DNA of 64,000 nt. Origin: Fulvitalea axinellae. Its GTDB lineage: Bacteria; Bacteroidota; Bacteroidia; Cytophagales; Cyclobacteriaceae. The stretch is from assembly GCF_036492835.1 (NCBI RefSeq), contig NZ_AP025317.1:124001-188000 (forward strand), read 5' to 3'. Of this stretch, positions 26,847 to 36,370 are shown in pieces. The notes below the pieces were generated by a model. That model was not told where the DNA came from, searched no databases, and saw nothing but the letters and a program-made list of their open reading frames with translations. The position numbers were made by a program, and so were the translations under genes. Position 1 is the stretch's first letter; each line of letters starts with the position of its first letter.

Positions 26847-28244
26847 TTATTCCGCCAAGGTCCAAACAGTATAGTTTTCTTTCGGGCATTCCACGAAAAC
26901 GGTTCCGTCGGCGTTTACGGTCAAAACCTTATCGCTGTTTCCCGTAGCATCTTTGATTCTCTTCCCAGCCCAGAGGGTTGATACTTTTCTGCTTTTTGTC
27001 TGGTCTGAACCGTTCAAGAAAACTATTAAACCAGAACCTCCTTCACGACGGGCCACATATTCGTCATTATCAATATGAAGAACGGTGACATCTCCTTTTG
27101 CTAATGTCCGTTTAATCGTAATTAACTTATTCAGCGCCTCTTTATCTAGCCATTCTTCATAATCTTGATAGAAAAGGCAAGGCGTTCCCGGATGCGTCAT
27201 GATATATGCGTAAGCGTAATTCTTATTCCAGATTCTGGCGCCGTCGTGGTGTTCTATATCGTGATTAGCCACAAACGTTACCGCCTTTTCCGAATCACGT
27301 TTCCAAAGCATATCGCTATTTAGTTTTGTAAAATCATTTCCGTCAAACGCCTCATCCATTTTATAAAAACAAGGAAAGTCAAACGCCGGGCTTTCGGATT
27401 CTTTTACCCAAGCATAGAGTTTCTGCACATCACCATCCCAGAATTCCCCCACACTAAAACCGCCTATGGCCTTATTCCATTCCTTAACTACCCACGGAGC
27501 GAAACCTTTCACATAATCGAAACGCCAAGCGTCAAAACCCATTACATCCCTGTAGTATTTTCCAACGGAATCATCTCGCTTCCATAACCAATCCTGCACA
27601 TAAGCATTATCAAGACATAAATCGGGAAATCCGCCAAAAGTGCCTTCATCACTTTCATGAATTCCATTCGGATGAAAATGCTCAGCGTGTCTGATAAACT
27701 TACCCGATTTCGGGCTAAAGTCTGTCCACGTATTTTCACCTTTCCATTTATTATATTCGGAGGCTCCACCGCTGTTATGGTTTATAACTATATCGGCAAT
27801 CACTTCCAGCTTTTTTCCATGGGCTGTTTCTATTAGACTTTTAAGTTCCGCTTCAGATCCAAAACGCGTTTCCACCGTTCCATGCTGGTTGTATTTCCCA
27901 AAATCGTAATAATCATACGGATCATACCCCATCGAATAACCGCCACTTTGCGATTTGTTTGCAGGTGGAAGCCAAACCGCCGTTATACCGGCATCACTCC
28001 AGGCGGGAATCTTCGATTCGATTTTTTGCCACCAAGTACCTCCGGCCGGCACATCCCAATAAAACGCTTGCATAATCACCCTGCCCTCAGGAACAGAATC
28101 AGGCTTTTCGACAGGCGGAATGGGCGTAGATGGTTCCAAAGGAATCATTGGAACACTTTCCACGATTTCCTCATCATCTCCGGAACACGACCAAACCGAT
28201 ACGGCCAAAAGAACCAATAACAAAAATCTTCCTAACTTCTCCAT
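26847..28244 (-). CDS. GH13 alpha-amylase, lipoprotein
   Basis: A 465-residue lipoprotein: MEKLGRFLLLVLLAVSVWSC carries a lipobox, followed by a Pro/Glu-rich linker to residue about 52. The ATG at 28244 starts this signal. The TIM barrel runs from VIMQAFYWDVP through all four GH13 regions: DIVINHNSG, GFDAWRFDYVKG (nucleophile Asp243), GGFSVGEFWD (acid/base Glu267) and FVANHDIEHHDG (Asp329). A C-terminal beta-domain follows. It should hydrolyse alpha-1,4-glucan, anchored in the outer or inner membrane. The size and order resemble bacterial and plant-type alpha-amylases with QAFYW openings. The TonB receptor gene lies upstream on the same strand, but a terminator separates the two. Confidence 0.92.
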   Translation of the reverse strand: MEKLGRFLLLVLLAVSVWSCSGDDEEIVESVPMIPLEPSTPIPPVEKPDSVPEGRVIMQAFYWDVPAGGTWWQKIESKIPAWSDAGITAVWLPPANKSQSGGYSMGYDPYDYYDFGKYNQHGTVETRFGSEAELKSLIETAHGKKLEVIADIVINHNSGGASEYNKWKGENTWTDFSPKSGKFIRHAEHFHPNGIHESDEGTFGGFPDLCLDNAYVQDWLWKRDDSVGKYYRDVMGFDAWRFDYVKGFAPWVVKEWNKAIGGFSVGEFWDGDVQKLYAWVKESESPAFDFPCFYKMDEAFDGNDFTKLNSDMLWKRDSEKAVTFVANHDIEHHDGARIWNKNYAYAYIMTHPGTPCLFYQDYEEWLDKEALNKLITIKRTLAKGDVTVLHIDNDEYVARREGGSGLIVFLNGSDQTKSRKVSTLWAGKRIKDATGNSDKVLTVNADGTVFVECPKENYTVWTLAE

Positions 28245-28310
28245 ACCTTCCCTTCTTTCCGATTTTTTATAAAACGACTTCAATCGCCTTATCACATCCC
28301 TAAAATGAAA

Positions 28311-28342
28311 AAAACGTCCGCCTTATTCAAAGCAGACGTTTC
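28311..28342 (-). terminator. Terminator after the TonB receptor gene
   Basis: On the minus strand AAACGTCTGC and GCGGACGTTT pair (one G-U) around an 11-base loop, and TTTTTT follows. It lies between the receptor stop (28398) and the amylase start (28244), so the amylase probably has its own promoter. Confidence 0.75.
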
Positions 28343-28397
28343 AATCAAGATAAAATACTCTTCTTGACCAACCCTTTATCTGGAAACCGAAAAAATA

Positions 28398-30692
28398 TTA
28401 GTCTAAAATCCCAAACCTCACTCCGAAAAAGTAAGTCCTAGGAGCCGATGGCCCATAAATGTAGTTACTGTCCCGGTCTTTTCCTTTATCAAAATCATCT
28501 TGATACGCATTAAATACATTTCGTATCCCTGCAAAAACTTCTATCTGTTGTCCTATACGATCAAGATGAAACTCCTTGGAAATCTTCAAATGCGTTTCCC
28601 AGAAATCAGGAGAATCAAAATACTCATCTTCCGTAACTCCAGGCGCACCAGCCATATGTGGAACTATCATATTTCCTGTGTATACACCCGAAAGAGATAT
28701 ATACGTTTCAGGCATTGGGAAATAAGTCAAGGTCCAAAACCCATACTGCTTGGGCGTTCTCATATACTCGTCTGTCGAAGGTAAACCAGCTAAAAATTCC
28801 TGTTCGTCATCATATAAACTACTCTGTAATGTCAAGCCCGCTTCCGCCTGAATTTTTTCTTGATAGTTAGCCCTTAACTCCAACGTGGCTCCCATCACAG
28901 TTGAGTTTCCACCGTTGTGCTTATGCATTATCGTGTTACCGTTAGCATCCTCTCCTTTTTCTTCAAAAACAAAAGTGTCTATAAGGCGAGTCCGGAATCC
29001 TTCCAATGTGAAGCCATAAATATAATTTTCATTCGAACGGTCATAGTTAACCGAGAGAGTATAACTTCTTGAACGTTCCTCTTTTAAATCGGGATCAATT
29101 TCTGGTAACGTAACACCTCCGCCAGAAAAGGCTATATGAAGGTCAGTATCAAAAGCTTGCGGGGCGCGATAACCCGTCGAAAAGGCTCCGCGGAACTGGA
29201 AATCATTCCACTTGTAAAGCAAACTCAGCCTTGGGGAAGCGATAACCCCGTCTACCAAATTATGCTGATCAAGTCTAACTCCTGTCAGCAACGTTAAACC
29301 TCTAGTCATTTCCCAATCGCTTTGCGCAAAAACACCGCCTTGGGTCACTCGCTGATCGATTAGGTAATCGTAAATCTTAATCTCATCAAATGTATAATCG
29401 GTTTTAACTTCTCCACCAAAGGATAAAATATTCTTTCCTCCCAGAAAATCAGAAAGGGTTCTGTTATACTGAAAACCACCGATTACCGTATAGTTTTTTG
29501 TATTTCCATAAGCTTCCAAAGGGGCTTCGCCTTGATCAAAGTTATTAATTCCGGTGTAATGTTTCCGCCTAGTATCTTGACCAGAAATATAAGCCATCAA
29601 ATCCCAATCGTCACCTTTATACTCGAAGTCCAAACCTCCGATAATAATATTATGTGTTCTGTCCTCCGATTGGTCAGCAAGGTGGGGAGCCTCGTTAATT
29701 TTGTTTCCGCCCCTACGAAATTCATAAATACTGTAAATGTTGGCGCCCAACGTAGCCCGATCGCTTAATTCCATAAAAGCGTTCATCCCGAAAGAGTTCG
29801 TCCTTAATTTCGGCATTTCCGAATAACCGTCTCCGTTTTCATCGAAATCGTTTCTAGTCCTTCTAGATCCGAAAAAAGATATCCCTGCATTACCTTCCTC
29901 ATTAACCACCGAAGCGTTAACGTTCAGCATGTTATCTGGCACGTTGCCATTGATAAGCGAAAGGCTATTCGAAACCGAATACGAACTCATTTTTGGGCGT
30001 TTGGTAATAACGTTTACCGTTCCTGCCACCGCACTGGAACCATAAAGAGCCGAACCGCCACCACGAACCACTTCCACCCGATCTATCATATTGGCCGGAA
30101 TCTGTTCCAAACCGTATAGCCCCGTAAGAGCGCTAAAAACCGGACGGCTATTGATCAGAATTTGCGAATATCCACCCTGCAAACCGTTCATTCGCAACTG
30201 GGTATAATTACATGTTTGACAATCGGTTTCCATACGTAATCCTGGCTGAAACGACAGGCCCTCCGAAAGCGTAGATGATTGTGTAAAACTCAGTGTTTGG
30301 GCATTCAAAACATTCACCGCCACAGGGCTATCGGTTATCTTGCGTTGCGTTCTGGTCCCTGTCACTACCACGGCCTCAAGTTCTTTGGAATTTTCCGCCA
30401 TGGATATCTTGACCTCACGTAGCTCTCCTTTTTGCAAACTGATTCCACGGCGATAATCTTTTAGCCCCACAAACGCACAAACCAAACGATAATCACCGGC
30501 TTCTATTCCCGTAATCTCAAAACGGCCGTCACTATCGGTCACCGTTCCGAATGAAGTCCCCTCCAAACCAACTTGTGCAAGCGATACCGGTCCGTCCGGG
30601 CCCCGTACAATTCCTATAATTGACGCGCTCTGGGCAAATGCCCCCATAGCCATCGTCAGCATTACCAACGAAAAAGAAAAAATAGCTTTCAT
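28398..30692 (-). CDS. TonB-dependent outer-membrane receptor
   Basis: A 764-residue receptor: signal peptide (to AFAQ), carboxypeptidase-like regulatory domain (residues about 24-100, IIGIVRGPDGPVSLAQVGL), plug (about 112-225, with PVAVNVLNAQTL and MIDRVEVVRGGGSALYGSSAVAGTVNVIT), then a 22-strand barrel ending TYFFGVRFGILD. It is not of the SusC type: it is shorter and has no SusD partner. The plug carries Cys158 and Cys161 in a DCQTCNYTQLRMNGL segment, seen in a group of Bacteroidota receptors whose ligand I cannot name; a metal or cofactor is possible. No riboswitch was recognised upstream. The gene is divergent from the GH172 gene. Confidence 0.88.
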   Translation of the reverse strand: MKAIFSFSLVMLTMAMGAFAQSASIIGIVRGPDGPVSLAQVGLEGTSFGTVTDSDGRFEITGIEAGDYRLVCAFVGLKDYRRGISLQKGELREVKISMAENSKELEAVVVTGTRTQRKITDSPVAVNVLNAQTLSFTQSSTLSEGLSFQPGLRMETDCQTCNYTQLRMNGLQGGYSQILINSRPVFSALTGLYGLEQIPANMIDRVEVVRGGGSALYGSSAVAGTVNVITKRPKMSSYSVSNSLSLINGNVPDNMLNVNASVVNEEGNAGISFFGSRRTRNDFDENGDGYSEMPKLRTNSFGMNAFMELSDRATLGANIYSIYEFRRGGNKINEAPHLADQSEDRTHNIIIGGLDFEYKGDDWDLMAYISGQDTRRKHYTGINNFDQGEAPLEAYGNTKNYTVIGGFQYNRTLSDFLGGKNILSFGGEVKTDYTFDEIKIYDYLIDQRVTQGGVFAQSDWEMTRGLTLLTGVRLDQHNLVDGVIASPRLSLLYKWNDFQFRGAFSTGYRAPQAFDTDLHIAFSGGGVTLPEIDPDLKEERSRSYTLSVNYDRSNENYIYGFTLEGFRTRLIDTFVFEEKGEDANGNTIMHKHNGGNSTVMGATLELRANYQEKIQAEAGLTLQSSLYDDEQEFLAGLPSTDEYMRTPKQYGFWTLTYFPMPETYISLSGVYTGNMIVPHMAGAPGVTEDEYFDSPDFWETHLKISKEFHLDRIGQQIEVFAGIRNVFNAYQDDFDKGKDRDSNYIYGPSAPRTYFFGVRFGILD

Positions 30693-31117
30693 TTTTTTAG
30701 CTTATATGAAATATTTCATTTTGATCAATCTAATTACGCCAACAAATATTGCTGTAATATTATTTTTAGGCAAGTCTAAATTTATAATTATCGAAAACTT
30801 AATAATGGTTGAGCTATAATTGAGATTTAAAAAACATTCTGATTCCTTCCTAAAAAATGTCGTCTCACTATAACGACACTTCTCAGACAAGAACATAACT
30901 TTTTATAGTTACATCCTTTTAGCAATATCAAAACTGACTATATATAACAAAGATGTACCCCTTATATTACCCCAAACATTACCCTAAAAGCTCTACTTTT
31001 GGACGAAATCAAAGATCCTATATCTGAGAAAAATGGACAGCTTCGCTAAATCTAAGCGAAGTAAAAACCATCTAAAATGAAGTGATTTTGGTCTGGTACT
31101 TAAAAAAACGAAATGCT
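30693..31117. other. Divergent promoter region, TonB receptor / GH172
   Basis: This 425-bp AT-rich region separates two divergent genes. TACTTTTG at 30994-31001 matches the -7 consensus TAnnTTTG for the plus-strand GH172 gene, without a clear -33. No cobalamin or other riboswitch motif was recognised. No gene is supported. Confidence 0.35.
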
Positions 31118-32776
31118 ATGAGACAATTTTTCTGGATTCTGACTCCTCTTTTTTTAGTCAGCACAAATGTTTTCTCCCAATATCGGGTAACGATGAGTAG
31201 TCTTTTAAACGAAATGACCACTACCGACCAAATAGCCAAATGGCCGGAGGCGACTTACAGATGCGCTCAATTTTCCAGTTACGACCGCCGTTCCAAAACC
31301 CCAAATCCAGCAGACGGAAGAGCAAAAAAATCCAACCCGGACTCTGGAACGGGTTGGTTCGCTAATAACGACAGCAACAACTTTATCAGAACAGATTCTA
31401 TAGACGGAAGAGCCGAAATGGTTATGATGGACCACAACGCTCCGGGTGCCATTGTGCGGTTTTGGTTAGTGACTACTCCAGGCGTATGGAATAACCCCGG
31501 TAAAATCCGGATCTATATTGACAGTGCGCAGAAACCCACTGTGGAAATGGACGCTTGGGAGCTTATCGGCGGGAACGGATTGGCTGGTTTCCCATTTTCT
31601 TATATCGCTTCTGACGCTACAATTCCAGCAGGAAGAAGAGGCCGAAACCTTTACTTACCAATCCCTTATGCCAAATCTTGCAAAGTAACTTGGGAAAAAG
31701 GCCCTGGCCCTGTCACAGGTTGGTCATCCAGATATTATAATATTAATTACAGAGAATATAAATCTGGAACCGACGTAGAATCATTTAGTCTGGACGTCTT
31801 AAAAAAGAACTCGAATAAGATTCTGAGGACAGGGGCTAAACTTATTGCTGAAAAGTCGGTAGAAGGAAAATCAAAAACTGTTAAAGACCATATCCTCAAA
31901 CCAGAAGGAATCTCTGAATTGAAGATAAAAGGTGAACGGGCTTTACGAAATATTCGATTAAAGATATCAGCCAATGATTATAGACAAGCGTTGCGTTCTA
32001 CTGTCATTAAAATCAGTTTCGACGGAAATAGAACTGTTTGGTGCCCGATAGGTGAATTTTTTGGAATAGGAAATACTCCGACAGAAAACCATACTTATTA
32101 CGTAAGCAATAGCGCCGAAAATATAATGACCGCAAGGTGGCCTATGCCTTTCCAAAAAAACGCAAAATTGGAAATCATTAATCATGGTGATCAAGACGTT
32201 AATATTGAAGAACTCTCGGTAGTTTCCAATAAATGGAATTGGGACGAAAACAGTATGTATTTTTATGGCACTTGGTTCGAAAAACGCCATATCGACGCTA
32301 CTCATCGCCAAGATATAAATTTCGTTAGTGTAGAAGGTAAGGGCGTGTACGTAGGCGACGCTTTATCCCTGTTTAACAGCGCTTCGGGGCGTGCGTGGTG
32401 GGGCGAAGGTGACGAAAAGATTTTCGTCGACGGCGAAAGCTTTCCTTCACATTTCGGAACTGGGTCAGAAGATTATTACGGGTACGCTTGGGCACGGTCC
32501 GAATCGTTTTATCATCCGTTTATAGCCCAACCATCTGGAAGTGGCAATAAAAAGGTTGGACCAGTCACTAATGCCAGATACCGAATACTGGACGCTATTC
32601 CGTTTAACAAGTCGATTCGTTTTTATATGGAACTCTGGCACTGGGAAGAGGTGAAAATCAATTACGCCCCAGCTACTTTCTTCTATGCGCAACCGGGAGC
32701 AAAGGTAAATATCCAACCGGACATAGAAGCCGTTAAATATAAAATCGCAAAAACTCAGAGCGAATTCCTTCAATAA
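31118..32776 (+). CDS. GH172 (DUF2961) family protein, exported
   Basis: A 552-residue protein with a signal peptide (MRQFFWILTPLFLVSTNVFSQ); the ATG at 31118 starts it. The family signature is clear: WAPATYRC-type N-terminus (ATYRCAQFSSYDR), DHNAPGAIVRFWLVTTPG, WWGEGDEKIFVDGE and FGTGSEDYYGYAWA. Glu430 (GEGDEK) and Glu451 (GSEDYY) are 21 residues apart, which agrees with the two catalytic glutamates of the characterised difructose-dianhydride I synthase/hydrolase of this family as I recall it. GH172 members act on alpha-fructofuranosides or alpha-arabinofuranosides and assemble as jelly-roll oligomers. The substrate here is unknown; no fructan gene cluster accompanies it. A bidirectional hairpin follows. 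Confidence 0.87.
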   Translation: MRQFFWILTPLFLVSTNVFSQYRVTMSSLLNEMTTTDQIAKWPEATYRCAQFSSYDRRSKTPNPADGRAKKSNPDSGTGWFANNDSNNFIRTDSIDGRAEMVMMDHNAPGAIVRFWLVTTPGVWNNPGKIRIYIDSAQKPTVEMDAWELIGGNGLAGFPFSYIASDATIPAGRRGRNLYLPIPYAKSCKVTWEKGPGPVTGWSSRYYNINYREYKSGTDVESFSLDVLKKNSNKILRTGAKLIAEKSVEGKSKTVKDHILKPEGISELKIKGERALRNIRLKISANDYRQALRSTVIKISFDGNRTVWCPIGEFFGIGNTPTENHTYYVSNSAENIMTARWPMPFQKNAKLEIINHGDQDVNIEELSVVSNKWNWDENSMYFYGTWFEKRHIDATHRQDINFVSVEGKGVYVGDALSLFNSASGRAWWGEGDEKIFVDGESFPSHFGTGSEDYYGYAWARSESFYHPFIAQPSGSGNKKVGPVTNARYRILDAIPFNKSIRFYMELWHWEEVKINYAPATFFYAQPGAKVNIQPDIEAVKYKIAKTQSEFLQ

Positions 32777-32788
32777 GGATGGAATATA

Positions 32789-32824
32789 GAGAAAGCCTCG
32801 GAACATTCGCTCCGAGGCTTTCTC
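32789..32824. terminator. Bidirectional terminator between convergent genes
   Basis: A perfect 14-bp stem (GAGAAAGCCTCGGA and its complement) with an 8-base loop lies between the GH172 and symporter stop codons. A T-rich stretch follows on the plus strand. Confidence 0.85.
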
Positions 32825-32845
32825 ATTCTTATTTTTTCCTCTAAA

Positions 32846-34264
32846 TCAAGAATGCTTTTTAATCTCTCCGGTTTTCAATCTTGAGAAATACGCGTCCATT
32901 TCCTTTTTGGCTTTCGGAGCCAATAACAAGGCTGATAATACTGTCGGGATAGCCATTACCGCATAAAATCCATCGATCAAATTAACAATAGATTTTAACG
33001 GAAAAACAGCGCCCATAACGATAAGAACAATATAGATATAGTTATAAATTCCTTTTCGCTCTTGTCCAGCCAAGTAACCTAGGCATTTCGTCCCAAAATA
33101 CGAATATGTAAACAACGTAGTAAAAGCGAAAATCACTACGGAAAATACTAAAACGTACGTACCGACATCGCCGGGAAGCGCCTTAGTAAAAGCTTCGGAG
33201 GTCAAGGCAACTCCATTATTTCCGCCAGTCTTCCACTCACCTGTGATGATGATCACCAAAGCGGTTAGTGTGCACACTACAATCGTGTCAATGGCCGGTC
33301 CGAGCATCGCCACAAGTCCCTCTTGTACAGGCTCATTAGTTTTAGCCTCACCGTGCATCATTGGAGCCGTTCCGATTCCCGCTTCATTTGAAAACGCAGC
33401 CCTTTGGGCACCTATAATTACCAATGTCCCCAATGCTCCGCCTACTGCCGCTTTACCAGTGAAAGCGTCTTCAAAGATCAATGCAAAGCTTTCCGGAACC
33501 TTGTCATAATTCAATAACAAAATTACCAATACGGAAATCAAATAGATTACAACCATCAGAGGCACAAGTTTTCCGGCCACTTCCGAAATACGATGTAAAC
33601 CACCGAAGATAACTAGCGAAACCACTCCAGCTATCAATAATCCTATTAATCCTCGAATCAATATTTCCGTGGAAAAGCCAAAAATTCCATCTGCTGGGAT
33701 AACTCCTTCCAAACCCGATCCAGCAATACCGCTCAATATTTCCGTTAATTGATTTGACTGAAAAACTGGCCAAGTTCCCATTAATCCAGCCACGGCAAAC
33801 AAAACGGCTAACGGCTTCCATTTTTTGCCCAATCCCTCTTCAATCACATACATCGGGCCTCCTTCAATATGCCCGTCAGCCTCACGTTTACGGTACATTA
33901 CGGAAAGCGTACAAGTAAAGAACTTCGTAATCATCCCTAACAATGCGCTCACCCACATCCAGAAAAGTGCGCCCGGACCTCCGGAAACGATCGCAATCGC
34001 AACACCACTAATATTCCCCATTCCCACAGTCGCCGCGATGGAGCTTGACAAGGCCTCATAGTGATTGATTTCTCCAGGATCGTTAGGGTCATCATACTTG
34101 CCGGCCAAAATTGCCCAAGCGTGACGAATATATCTCAGAGGTTTTAATCCTGAATATATAAAAAGTAACAACCCGCCACCCAACAACAACACTAAAAGGA
34201 TTGGCCCCATAAATGCGCTGAAAGCGCCCAACGCCGACCCGACTAAATCTCCAAAATCCGTCAA
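32846..34264 (-). CDS. AGCS-family sodium:alanine/glycine symporter
   Basis: A 472-residue membrane protein with about 10-11 hydrophobic helices. Family landmarks are ALSSSIAATVGMGNISGVAIAIVSGGPGALFWMWVSALLGM, GGPMYVIEEGLGKKW, and AAFSNEAGIGTAPMMHGEAKTNEPVQEG, all conserved in alanine or glycine:cation symporters (AlsT/DagA type). It imports small neutral amino acids using sodium. The first available start is a TTG at 34264; the next Met is 18 residues in, inside the first helix, so TTG is the better choice. It stands alone between a terminator and rsgA. Confidence 0.93.
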   Translation of the reverse strand: MTDFGDLVGSALGAFSAFMGPILLVLLLGGGLLLFIYSGLKPLRYIRHAWAILAGKYDDPNDPGEINHYEALSSSIAATVGMGNISGVAIAIVSGGPGALFWMWVSALLGMITKFFTCTLSVMYRKREADGHIEGGPMYVIEEGLGKKWKPLAVLFAVAGLMGTWPVFQSNQLTEILSGIAGSGLEGVIPADGIFGFSTEILIRGLIGLLIAGVVSLVIFGGLHRISEVAGKLVPLMVVIYLISVLVILLLNYDKVPESFALIFEDAFTGKAAVGGALGTLVIIGAQRAAFSNEAGIGTAPMMHGEAKTNEPVQEGLVAMLGPAIDTIVVCTLTALVIIITGEWKTGGNNGVALTSEAFTKALPGDVGTYVLVFSVVIFAFTTLFTYSYFGTKCLGYLAGQERKGIYNYIYIVLIVMGAVFPLKSIVNLIDGFYAVMAIPTVLSALLLAPKAKKEMDAYFSRLKTGEIKKHS

Positions 34265-34582
34265 AACAATATCTATTTCGTTTGAAACCTAATTATTATC
34301 CAGCTTACACTGAAACACAATCGTCTATTTTATGACAAGCGAAACGATTTTCCAAACTAAATTAAGTTCTATTCACTTTTCCGACCTGATTTACCAATCA
34401 TTTGCAAAGTTATCACCAGAATTATGAAAATCACTCAATAAATAGAAATGCGAAGACCACAGTCATAAGGTTCGGCCTCCGCATCTCATAAATTAAATCA
34501 CCAGAAGGGAATAGAGAGTTTTACTTCTTACTTTCTAAATAAACTCAGATTACATTTATCCTCTTCCAAGCCAACAACAGCC
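34265..34582. other. Intergenic region between symporter and rsgA
   Basis: A 318-bp stretch that must hold the symporter promoter and the rsgA 3' end. Apart from the hairpin at 34448-34484 nothing specific is seen. Confidence 0.4.
34448..34484 (-). terminator. Probable rsgA terminator
   Basis: In minus-strand RNA an 11-bp stem (ATGCGGAGGCC with GGTCTTCGCAT) forms with two G-U pairs, then a T-rich run. It lies about 100 bases after the rsgA stop. On the plus strand the same pairs would be mismatches, so it is oriented for rsgA. Confidence 0.55.
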
Positions 34583-35707
34583 CTATCGTCTTCTATTTTC
34601 CTTAACCTTTTTAACTTGTTTGACCATTTTGGCAAAGCTCTTTCCTCTTCGTCTTTTTTCAGCCACAGTGGATTCGTAATGCTCTTTTTCCCGAACCATT
34701 TTCAAGAAATTTTCATACGAATCTTCACTAATATCACCGTCTTCTACAGCTTCTATTACAGCGCAACCTGCCTCGCCAGTATGCGTGCAATCTGAGAAAC
34801 GGCATTCTTCGGCCACTTCCGAGATTATATCGAATGTTAGTTCTAAACCTTGGTCAAGATCCGTCATTCCTATCTCACGCATCCCTGGGTTATCTATCAA
34901 AAGACCTCCGCCTTCCAATATTACCAATTGCCTATGTGTCGTAACATGTTTTCCCCGGCCTGTGCCTTCACCTATTTCACCTATTTCACCTGTTCTCATC
35001 ACGTTTTTACCAGATAAAGTATTGATCAACGTAGACTTTCCGACACCTGAAGACCCTAACAAACAATAAGTTTTATTTGCCGTAATATGTGATTGGAGAT
35101 CTTTCAACCCGCAACCATTATTATTGCTAAAGAGAATCACAGATATATCCCCAAGCCTCGCTTTAACTCGTGCTAAAAGCCTATCCGCCTCTTCCTTCTC
35201 TATTAAGTCTGTCTTGTTTAAAATTGCTACTGGCTCCACTCCTGCCTCACGGCAAATTGCCATATACCTTTCGATACGATTTATACTGAAATCACGGTCT
35301 ATAGCCTGTACGATAAAGGATTTGTCGATATTCGTAGCGATTATCTGTTCTTCTCCTCGACGGCCAACGGCTTTTCTACTCAATACCGTTTTACGTCCGA
35401 TTATGGCATGTATTAGCATATTAGATTCACCGAATTCCGTAACAGAAACCCAATCACCAACTGCCGGAAAATCAGAACGACTTTCGGCGCTATACCGCAT
35501 ACTCCCGACTATCTCGGCATCAAATTCTCCTTGTTCGGTCATTACTCTGTAGCGCCCCTTATGCTCGGCAATAACTCGTCCTATTCCAAAATCCTCCAGA
35601 CCGCTTTCCCTTCTCCTTTTCTCGAAAAAAGGAGAATAACCCAAACTATTTAATGTTATATTTTTTTTCAGACTTTTATTGTCTGAATTATTAATGCACT
35701 TTGACAT
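34583..35707 (-). CDS. rsgA: Ribosome small subunit-dependent GTPase A
   Basis: A 374-residue circularly permuted GTPase with an N-terminal OB-fold (about 40-115, GIGRVIAEHKGRYRV), then G4 NKTD (164-167), P-loop GSSGVGKS (218-225), G3 DNPGM (272-276) and a C-terminal zinc site (Cys302, Cys307, His309, Cys315). RsgA checks and matures the 30S subunit and releases assembly factors. The N-terminal 25 residues before the OB-fold look unstructured, and the ATG at 35707 is the first start. The GTPase switch region carries a short tandem duplication (GEIGEIGEG), mirrored by a 9-base repeat in the DNA. Confidence 0.96.
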   Translation of the reverse strand: MSKCINNSDNKSLKKNITLNSLGYSPFFEKRRRESGLEDFGIGRVIAEHKGRYRVMTEQGEFDAEIVGSMRYSAESRSDFPAVGDWVSVTEFGESNMLIHAIIGRKTVLSRKAVGRRGEEQIIATNIDKSFIVQAIDRDFSINRIERYMAICREAGVEPVAILNKTDLIEKEEADRLLARVKARLGDISVILFSNNNGCGLKDLQSHITANKTYCLLGSSGVGKSTLINTLSGKNVMRTGEIGEIGEGTGRGKHVTTHRQLVILEGGGLLIDNPGMREIGMTDLDQGLELTFDIISEVAEECRFSDCTHTGEAGCAVIEAVEDGDISEDSYENFLKMVREKEHYESTVAEKRRRGKSFAKMVKQVKKVKENRRR

Positions 35708-36370
35708 TTCTTCATCATTTTCCTTCGCCTATTCTTCCAATAAGTAAAGAGATAGACATTCCCCATTCGCTACGTTAAAACAGCATTTGGGGCAATTGAA
35801 TAAACGCATAGGTAATCGCTCCAAAACATGTAACACATTTTAGATTACGGATTAACCCTAAGCTTAATAAAATCAAATTTGGAAATTGGCAGACACAAAC
35901 GCGTCTCGGGCGAATCTTGCTGGTAAAAAAATTATCTTATACGATTTTATGCTAAGACTATCTTCCCAAACTCTGGAACCAGTGTTTGGAAAAGCCTTTG
36001 ATTAAAACAAGATACCAGACGCCTGCCGGTTAGACCGACAATACACGCCCCGCCGATGAAGTATATTGAGTAGTATTTTTCATAAAACACAAAGGTAACA
36101 ATTCGGCTGTTTAACACAAACTACCCAAACCTATAACGCTTTGCCTCGCCAATATTACATAACCTTACATATTGGGAAATATAATTTAACATACCGGATT
36201 AAGCTTTTCGTAACCGAAATGGGGCAGGTTGTAACAACAAGGGTGTTTTTTTTGCCCGAAAACCACACTAAACGTAAATTTGAGATTGAATGTCTCTTTC
36301 GGAGAATTTTTCTACCGTCAAGACAATTCTCATCTTTTCACGGCCGTACAGGCACAGCTCTCACCCTATC
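35708..36370. other. Divergent intergenic region, rsgA / Nudix gene
   Basis: 663 bp between divergent genes. The right part carries a good promoter for the Nudix gene (36251-36282). A small hairpin TGCCGGT/ACCGACA occurs near 36017-36033. No small RNA family or gene was recognised; a 77-codon open frame at 36141-36374 runs through the promoter and has no protein-like character. Confidence 0.4.
36251..36282 (+). promoter_or_regulatory. Bacteroidota-type promoter for the Nudix gene
   Basis: TTTG (36251-36254), a 20-base spacer, and TAAATTTG (36275-36282) match the -33 TTTG and -7 TAnnTTTG elements. The 5' untranslated region would be about 80 bases. Confidence 0.6.

Noticed and set aside
30693-31117. 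Cobalamin or other riboswitch for the TonB receptor
   Set aside because: No conserved B12-box or other aptamer motif was recognised upstream of the receptor on the minus strand.
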